Of a stretch of 64,000 nt of DNA, positions 57,500-64,000 are shown in pieces (the stretch's first letter is position 1; the number at the start of each line of letters is the position of its first letter). The stretch spans positions 1,736,001-1,800,000 of the forward strand of contig JAULSN010000008.1 in the NCBI GenBank assembly GCA_033439765.1. The letters are read 5' to 3'. Made by a program: the position numbers and the translations under genes. Under the pieces are notes generated by a model, which worked only from the letters and a program-made list of their open reading frames with translations, was not told the origin of the DNA and made no database searches. The DNA comes from Lasiosphaeria ovina (Eukaryota; Ascomycota; Sordariomycetes; Sordariales; Lasiosphaeriaceae).

Positions 57500-60400
57500 A
57501 TGCCCCGTGCCAGTGCTAATTCCGGTAACGGTGTTGGCGTCGTCCAGAATGGAGGCTCAGCGACGGCCGCCATGGAGCCGGAGTTCACAGGCAAGAGGCA
57601 CAAGCTGGGAGTTTTGTCGGGCGTCTACATCCCCGTCTGCCTCAATATCCTTAGCATTCTGATGTTCCTGCGCTTTGGTCTCATTCTCGGCGAGATTGGA
57701 TTGATTGGCATGCTTGGTGAGATCTTGCTTGTCTTGTTCCCCTGGTCATTATCACCGTCACTTACACGCCCCAACCACGCAGGGCTCATGTTTACCGCCT
57801 ACATTGTTGACTTTGTGACAACCCTGTCACTCTCGGCCATTGCCTCCAATGGAGAAGTCAAGGGCGGTGGCGCTTACTACCTCATCTCGAGGTCATTGGG
57901 TCCTGAATTTGGCGGCTCCATTGGCATTCTCTTCTATCTGGCCCAGGTGCTAAATACAGCCCTTAACGTTGTCGGCCTCATCGACTGCATAAAGCTCAAT
58001 GTCGGCTCCTCGATGCCTCATGGATATTGGTGGGACTACTTCTTCGGAACCGCTGCCTTGTTTGCCTGCACCTGCCTATGTCTTGCCGGAAGCTCCATAT
58101 TTGCCAAGGCAAGCAACGCTCTCCTGGTTGTACTGACCATCTCCATTGTGAGCATACCGCTGTCTGCACTGGCATTGCCTGCTTTCAGTGATCCCGCCCG
58201 GGGAATCGAGTTCACCGGAGTTAGTCTGGCAACTTTGAGATCCAACCTCCTGCCACATGTGTCCGGCAGAGAGTTTTCCGGCCTCGACACTTTCCGGAGC
58301 CTTTTTGGCATCCTATTTCCAGCCACATCCGGAATATTCGCTGGCGCATCCATGTCTGGAGACCTACGGGACCCAAGCAAAGATATTCCGGTTGGGACGC
58401 TCTGGGCAATGCTGTCGACACTTGTTGCGTACTTGCTTGTCATTATGTCCCTGGCATCGAGTACAGCACACAGCTCGTTTCTTCGGAACCCAAACATCAT
58501 CCAGGACACGAATATATGGCCCCCGATCATATTCGCCGGCGAAATTGCGACTACTTTCTTCTCGGCCCTGATGGGTGTCATCGGCTCAGCAAAGCTCATG
58601 CAGGCCCTGTCTCGGGACAGGCTTTTCCCAGGCCTGTCAATATTTGGCAAGGGCACCAAGAGAAACGACGAACCCATACTTGCGATATTCCTAACCTATA
58701 TCGTTGCGCAGCTGGCAATGTTTGCCAACCTGAACCAGATTGCCACCCTAATTTCTATGGGGTACCAGGTAAGGCGCCTAAAGAAACCAAGGAGGCCCTG
58801 AGAACACAAAAAAACAAGCAGCTAACAAAGGTAGATGACATTTTTCGTCATGAACCTGGCATGTTTTCTATTAAAGATTGGTTCGGCGCCTAATTTCCGT
58901 CCAGGATTCAAGTTCTTCAGCTGGCAGACTGCTTTTGCAGGCAGCATGCTCTCGGCCTTGGCAATGTTCTTCGTTGATGAAACGTACGCCACCACCGCCG
59001 TCTGCCTGCTCGTGTTCCTATTCCTCCTAATACACTACTTGAGTCCTCCAAAACACTGGGGCGACGTATCCCAGAACTTGATATACCACCAGGTGCGAAA
59101 GTACCTGTTGAGGCTGAAGCCAGAGCATATCAAGTTCTGGAGACCGCAGATCATCCTCCTCATAAACAATCCCCGGAGGCAGACCCGTCTCATACAGTTT
59201 TGTAACTCGATGAAGAAAGGGGCTCTTTACATTCTCGGCCACGTCATCGTCACGGACGACTTCTCTGCAGGAGTTGCCGAAGCAAAATTGCAGCAAGCTG
59301 CGTGGACCAAATACATATCAGAGTACTCGAGAATCAAGGCATTTGTGCAGCTTACCATGTCGCCCTCCATAACCTGGGGGGTGAGAAACTTGATCCTCTC
59401 AGCCGGCCTAGGCGGGATGAGACCCAATATCGCCGTCATGGGCTTCTACAACATGGACGACTTGCGCAGTTCTCATCCCACAATGAAAGTTCCGGACCCG
59501 CCGTTCCCTTCTGCAGTGGCCGAACACAAGGTCTTGGAGGCGGAGCCAAAGAGCCCCAAGAGGCGAAGAGGTGACACCTCGGCCCGTCTACTCGAGGGAT
59601 ACTTGCCTACAGATGTTATAAGGACGGAGACGATGATGACCGTTACAGAGTACCTCACCATTCTCGAGGACATGGCTTTGAGGTATAGGTTAAATGTCGC
59701 CATCGGCAAAGGATTCGAGTCTCTGGAGACGCCTAGAAAAGATGGTGGCAATCTTAAAAAGTATATCGATCTCTGGCCGATCCAGATGTCAGCAGAACTT
59801 TCCGCGGACGGAAAAAGCGTCCTCACGACAAATTTTGATACCTGTAAATGACACAAACCTCCTCCATTTCAAGACGCAGGTTGTCTGACAAATACTAACG
59901 GCAAATAGATACCTTGATTCTCCAGCTTGGATATATTCTTCACACGGTCCCGGCTTGGAAGAAAGTCTACCGGATACGAGTTTTGGTGTTTGTTGAGTAC
60001 GAAAGCGAGATCGAAGAAGAAAGGGGGAGGGTCCTGGCGTTGCTGGAGAAACTTCGAATTGATGCAGAAGTGCTCGTCTTTTGGCTATCGTCAGGGGCCC
60101 TACAGACATATGAATCCATCATACACGGAAAGCCCGGCGACTCCGAGACTGAGGGCATTGTGAGCGATTGTCTAAAAGATCAAGGCTGGTGGCAAGATCT
60201 GCAATATTTCAGAGGGTCAAGTTCAATGACCGCCTCCCAGGAGCTCTCGTCAATATCAAAAGTCATTAACTCAGCCTCTGGACGGTCTGGCCCTTTTATC
60301 CGACATTCCGCTTCGGTGGGCGCCGCAGACAGGAGACGTCCTAGTTGGGCGCAGTTCTTTGAGCTGCCTAAGAAGCCGACAGTTTTGCAGGTGGCAAAGA

Positions 60401-61488
60401 TGGGGCTGAGCGTCGGAATCCATACACAAAGTATCCCGGTAGACGTTTTGGACAGTTCCGGCACGGAGCTGGGCGGCGACAGCGAGAGCGATGGCAGCTC
60501 TTCGGAGAGTGGCATGGATGTCGATTTCAACGATTCAGACAGCGTCGCGAGCGAGGCAGATGCGGAAGACATAGAGCCGACAAGACGTCCGCTCTTGGAG
60601 ACCGCCCGTCGGCGGAGGAGCTATGGCGATTTTCTTGGTCGCCCAAAGAGCCCTTGGAAAGACCGAAAGTCCAAGGTATCACATCCGCGGATTCAGCAAT
60701 CATACGGAGCTACCACATCGGGCCAGCAGGATAGTAGTGATGAGCAGAGAGCAGGTTCGACCAGGAGCAGCATAAGAGCCGCTAAACCCGCTACCCCTGG
60801 CACTGATAGAGGGGATATCAACGTGGATAGGCCATCAAGGTCACGACATGGCTCAGCGGCTATGAAGCTTTCCAGCCCACTAGCACCCGAACCAGTAACC
60901 CCTGGCGAATCTGTGTCAGGGTCTAGGCTCATGGTTTCTGAGGGCGAAACCCGGAAAGGCCGTCCGGGATATTCTCGTCAGTCATCTGTTGGACGCTTCT
61001 CGAGCAACCTGGTCCCGGAGACCAGAATTACAAACGACGAAGGCGGGAGCGGGAGAACAGTTTCCTTCGTGGAATCAGGTCCAGGAAGCAAGACGCCTAT
61101 CAGATCTCGGAGGAATTCGATGTCACGGAATATGAGCGCCGGTGCTAGCAGCGATGCTCTTGTCGACATCCCCGAGGTTTTGTCTTCCTACCGGCTGCGC
61201 CAGAGCGAAGACAACACCCATGGTTCAGGTTATTCCTCTCAGGGACTGGCGCTATCATTCAACAACCTTCCCAGCCGAGCCCAGCATCTGATACTGAACG
61301 AGCTGATGCGGAACAACAGCAGTGACACGGCCGTTCTCTTCACGACGTTGCCGCCACCAGAGGAAAACACATGTCAGAGCGAAGAAGCAAGCCTGACCTA
61401 TCTCTCGGACATAGAGGTTCTTTGCAATGAGCTGCCCCCGACATTACTGGTGCTGAGCAACAACATGACGGTCACCGTGAGTCTTTAG
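57500..61488 (+). CDS. VHC1: Vacuolar cation-chloride cotransporter, Vhc1 type (SLC12 family)
   Basis: Four exons, 57500-57716, 57783-58768, 58835-59843 and 59909-61488, giving 1263 residues; introns of 66, 66 and 65 nt (GTGAGA...ACGCAG, GTAAGG...GGTAG, GTAAAT...AATAG). Start MPRASANSG; an upstream in-frame ATG at 57470 is possible. The membrane domain opens HKLGVLSGVYIPVCLNILSI with the first helix, then after the splice GLMFTAYIVDFVTTLSLSAIASNG and VKGGGAYYLISRSLGPEFGG, which is the SLC12 signature. Twelve helices are expected, ending near LLVFLFLLIHYL. The soluble C-domain holds WRPQIILLINNPRRQTRLIQF. A disordered Ser/Arg-rich insert of about 300 residues (about 870-1180) separates it from the closing PPTLLVLSNNMTVTVSL, which aligns with the conserved end of cation-chloride cotransporters. 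Yeast Vhc1 is a vacuolar K-Cl cotransporter. Confidence 0.93.
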
Positions 61489-61969
61489 GACCTCTGTAGG
61501 TGTTTTGTACTAGTTTGTTGAGCTATATGGGGGTATATTTCATGGTTAAACAGCATAAGATTGTATTTCATTATAGCATTATAATAGTAGTAGCTATTGG
61601 AAGTAGCGTCTAAGACCTATCAGTTAAAGAAATGTGATTGAAAGATACCAAACAATAATCATCAAGGGATGATCTATGGGACCGATCGAGTCTTTGTCAA
61701 AAGGTCGGCCAAAAGGGCCGAAATGTATGTAGAAACAACCTCTTTGAAAAGTCAAGATTCGACACAAAGAACACGCGGGTGTTCTCCCCAAAGTTGCCTG
61801 ACCCCGTCTTTATGTCATCGAAAGCCCTCGCCCGTTCCGCCCCCTTGCTCCTCGAATGATCCTGTAGCTTGAATAAAAAAGCCACGCGGAGGAGATAGAT
61901 GGACCAAACCACCACACCTTTTTGGGTCGTTGAATATAACCCCAGTAAAACAAACCTCTCGAATCAAAG
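61489..61969. other. Intergenic region between VHC1-like and the next gene
   Basis: 481 bp, AT-rich in the first 200 bases (likely 3' flank). No supported gene. Confidence 0.6.
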
Positions 61970-63958
61970 ATGCCAACCGAGCCAAAGAGATCCGGCAGCA
62001 GCCGCTCGTCCCGGGTTTCCCAGAAACTCCGCGACCTCAGCCGGCTGAAACTCTGGGCAGCAGGAGCAGACGGCAAAGAACAACAGCTTAAGACGCCGCC
62101 GCCGTCGTCCGGATTGTTCCAGCCCGTCCACACGCCCGACCGTCCGCTGCGGCTGGTGACGCCCGTCGAGGCCCCGACCGAGGAGGAGTGTCTGGCCGAG
62201 ATACAGGCGTGGCAGCGGGCTGCCAGCAAGAGATCAGGGCGGCGGAGGCCGGTGGCTGCTGTCGATGACGAGCAGCAGCTGAACATGGTAGGTGACAGTG
62301 CCCTGCGGAAGCGGCGTGGACTGCGGGATGAGAGGAGGGACAGGGACAGACGCTACGGAGGTTCTCGAGGAGCGCGCGCTAACGGACGAGCCAAGGATGC
62401 TCTTCTGATAGGGGCCACCAGAGACAGCGACATCGGGACTCTTCGCGACGAGAATGACGACGAAGTCGGCGGCAGCAGCAAGAGAAACGACAGCCGGCTC
62501 TCGGCCGTCGGCGGCGGCGGCAGCAGCAGGAGTCCGCGCCCGATACAAGAGCAGCAGCAGCAGTTCCACCAGCTGCTGCACTATATGCCGAACCCCATGT
62601 TCCAACAGCAACAACAACAACAACGCCACCAGCGCCAGCCCTCGTCGTCGTCTTCTTCTCCCTCCGGGGACAGAGACGAGACGAGCGACGTGTCCGGCGC
62701 GGCGGCACGGTTGAGACGCGTCACGCGCAGGATCGCCGACGAGAAGCCGTTATCGTCGTCGTCGCCGTCGCCGCTCGGAAGATCGCCGAGCCCGTTGTCT
62801 CTTGGCGACGCCGACGGCGGGGGGAGGCCAGAGCAGGGGCGCCACAGCCGCGTCAGCAGCGGCGGTGGTAGCCAGGTTGCTCCTAGCCCCATCACCGCGA
62901 GGACCAGAGAAGTGCTCCCGCCCAGCAGCTTAGGCATGGTTTCTCACGAAACGACGTCGCTGTTCGAAGACGACTCCAGCGACGACGACGACGACAATGA
63001 CGACGACGACGACAACAATGACGACAACGACGACGACAACGATGACGCAGCCCATGTGGTGGACAAGCAGCAGCTGTACAGGATGGAGGTGCTGCGGCGC
63101 GGGTTCTGCCCGTTCTGCCAGCAGCCCGGCCAGGAGCCCGACGCTCCATGCTGCCAGCACTGCGGCGCCGACTTTGGGCCCTGCCGCCTGTACCCGGCGC
63201 CGAAATCGACACCGGGCGACGGCATAGGAGCGAAAGCAGCAGCAACGCAAGACGGCAGGCGAAACGTGACCGCCGGCCCGCAGCTACCCCTGACGAGGGA
63301 GCGCAGCCAGCGCGGCGACTTCGCGTGGCCGCCACAGTCGCTCCCGCGGTTTCTCAGCGAGCGTGCGTACATAAGAAGCCCCGTCCCGGGGCAAGCAATC
63401 AGCACCGACCGGCCCCCGGGGCCGCAGCCGCCCGGGATAGAGGAGGAGGACACAGGGGCGCGAGACGGCGCGGCCCGACGCACCCCTCCCGTGACCGAGG
63501 AGCCGGCTGCTGCACGGCGCTGGGGCCAGCGACTGAGCTGGGCGGATCTGGAGACGGTAACTACCCTGTCCCCGCCATCCTCCGGATACAAAGAACGCGG
63601 ACGGGAGAGCGGCGGGAAGGGAAATGCGGCCGCGAGCAGCGGCAGCGGTAGCAGCAGCAGCACGATCCGGCACAGCAAGGCCGACAAGACGCAGCAGCAG
63701 GCGCTGAGAATGTCGTTCCTAGAACAGCACGCCGCAGAGCCACCACCGGCAACTCCGCCAGAGACGCAGTCCCCCGAGGATGGTGGTGATGTGGGCGAGA
63801 GCGAGAAGCGGCGCGGCAAGCGGCCCGACCGGTCGACCATCGACGTTTCCAAGTTCCACCTATGGCAGACGCCGGAGCAGCGGGCCGAGATCGAGCGGCT
63901 GATCCGCGAGAACGGCGACGACGCGGACCTGTTCATGGACATCTATGACAACTATTGA
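61970..63958 (+). CDS. Low-complexity fungal protein with a possible CxxC/CxxC zinc finger, function unknown
   Basis: Single open frame of 662 residues. I do not recognise a named family. Visible parts: a basic N-terminus; a conserved-looking segment PTEEECLAEIQAWQRAASKR (about residues 66-86); Gln, Ser and Gly tracts; an acidic tract of about 30 mostly Asp/Asn residues; then a compact cysteine cluster, FCPFCQQPGQEPDAPCCQHCGADFG, i.e. CxxC-x(9)-CCxxC, which could bind zinc like a rubredoxin-type ribbon; a disordered middle; and a C-terminus WQTPEQRAEIERLIRENGDDADLFMDIYDNY that looks conserved because it is complex and helical while everything before it is low complexity. Possible nuclear or scaffold role is speculation. 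Start is the first ATG after in-frame upstream sequence. A 5' intron beginning at a GTAGGT near 62289 cannot be excluded. Confidence 0.75.
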   Translation: MPTEPKRSGSSRSSRVSQKLRDLSRLKLWAAGADGKEQQLKTPPPSSGLFQPVHTPDRPLRLVTPVEAPTEEECLAEIQAWQRAASKRSGRRRPVAAVDDEQQLNMVGDSALRKRRGLRDERRDRDRRYGGSRGARANGRAKDALLIGATRDSDIGTLRDENDDEVGGSSKRNDSRLSAVGGGGSSRSPRPIQEQQQQFHQLLHYMPNPMFQQQQQQQRHQRQPSSSSSSPSGDRDETSDVSGAAARLRRVTRRIADEKPLSSSSPSPLGRSPSPLSLGDADGGGRPEQGRHSRVSSGGGSQVAPSPITARTREVLPPSSLGMVSHETTSLFEDDSSDDDDDNDDDDDNNDDNDDDNDDAAHVVDKQQLYRMEVLRRGFCPFCQQPGQEPDAPCCQHCGADFGPCRLYPAPKSTPGDGIGAKAAATQDGRRNVTAGPQLPLTRERSQRGDFAWPPQSLPRFLSERAYIRSPVPGQAISTDRPPGPQPPGIEEEDTGARDGAARRTPPVTEEPAAARRWGQRLSWADLETVTTLSPPSSGYKERGRESGGKGNAAASSGSGSSSSTIRHSKADKTQQQALRMSFLEQHAAEPPPATPPETQSPEDGGDVGESEKRRGKRPDRSTIDVSKFHLWQTPEQRAEIERLIRENGDDADLFMDIYDNY

Positions 63959-64000
63959 CAGTGTCGAATGTGACGTGGCTGGCTGTGGAGGTTGATGGGT

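Noticed and set aside
1..64000. CRISPR arrays, rRNA, dispersed 5S genes, secondary-metabolite cluster
   Set aside because: None of the diagnostic sequences (spaced direct repeats, 5S core, PKS/NRPS/terpene cyclase motifs) were seen on either strand.

Overview
This window is nuclear DNA of a filamentous ascomycete (Pezizomycotina, most likely Sordariomycetes; the species cannot be read from sequence alone). Evidence: monocistronic genes on both strands, short introns (mostly 50-130 nt) with GTRNGT donors, CTRAC-type branch points and YAG acceptors, GC-rich codon use, an NMR1-type nitrogen repressor, and intergenic DNA rich in TACCTACC and TACGGAGTA words. I see no bacterial genes, CRISPR array, rRNA or tRNA.

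Layout. 1-11 kb: a long upstream region with two hairpins, then nmr1 (+), ERG2 (-), CSL4 (+) and a frame-broken gene with a HET-like N-terminus (-). 11-15 kb: a truncated AsaB/CmcJ-type relic, a foldback (MITE-like) element and an Sfk1-type membrane protein (-). 15-27 kb: KIN28/CDK7 (+), recyclin RCY1 (-), a 1479-residue SNF2/RING protein of the Irc20/SHPRH type (-) and mitoribosomal mS41 (+). 27-40 kb: a 13 kb gene-poor tract holding one recognisable gene, a bZIP-like regulator without an evident leucine zipper. 40-53.5 kb: dense housekeeping block with glucosidase I (+), POL31 (-), YTM1 (+), a DEDDy 3'-5' exonuclease (-), LSM5 (+) and RPB11 (-). 53.5-64 kb: an Avt3/4-type vacuolar amino-acid transporter (-), a VHC1-type cation-chloride cotransporter (+) and a low-complexity protein with a possible CxxC/CxxC finger (+).

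Most genes are housekeeping: RNA metabolism (CSL4, LSM5, RPB11, KIN28, YTM1), DNA replication/repair (POL31, Irc20-like), trafficking and glycoprotein processing (RCY1, glucosidase I), sterol synthesis (ERG2), vacuolar transport. They do not form a cluster or one pathway. Several sit in divergent pairs with compact shared promoters (ERG2/CSL4, SFK1/KIN28 with a TGACGTCA site, IRC20/mS41, POL31/YTM1, exonuclease/LSM5).

Exon structures were built by hand from splice motifs, phase and expected family residues. They recover two genes that single-frame ORFs miss (LSM5, RPB11), a 27-nt microexon with a GC-AG intron in ERG2, and a 4-nt initiator coding exon in mS41. The tract most worth following up is the 13 kb gene-poor region around the bZIP-like gene; I found no convincing undescribed multigene system.
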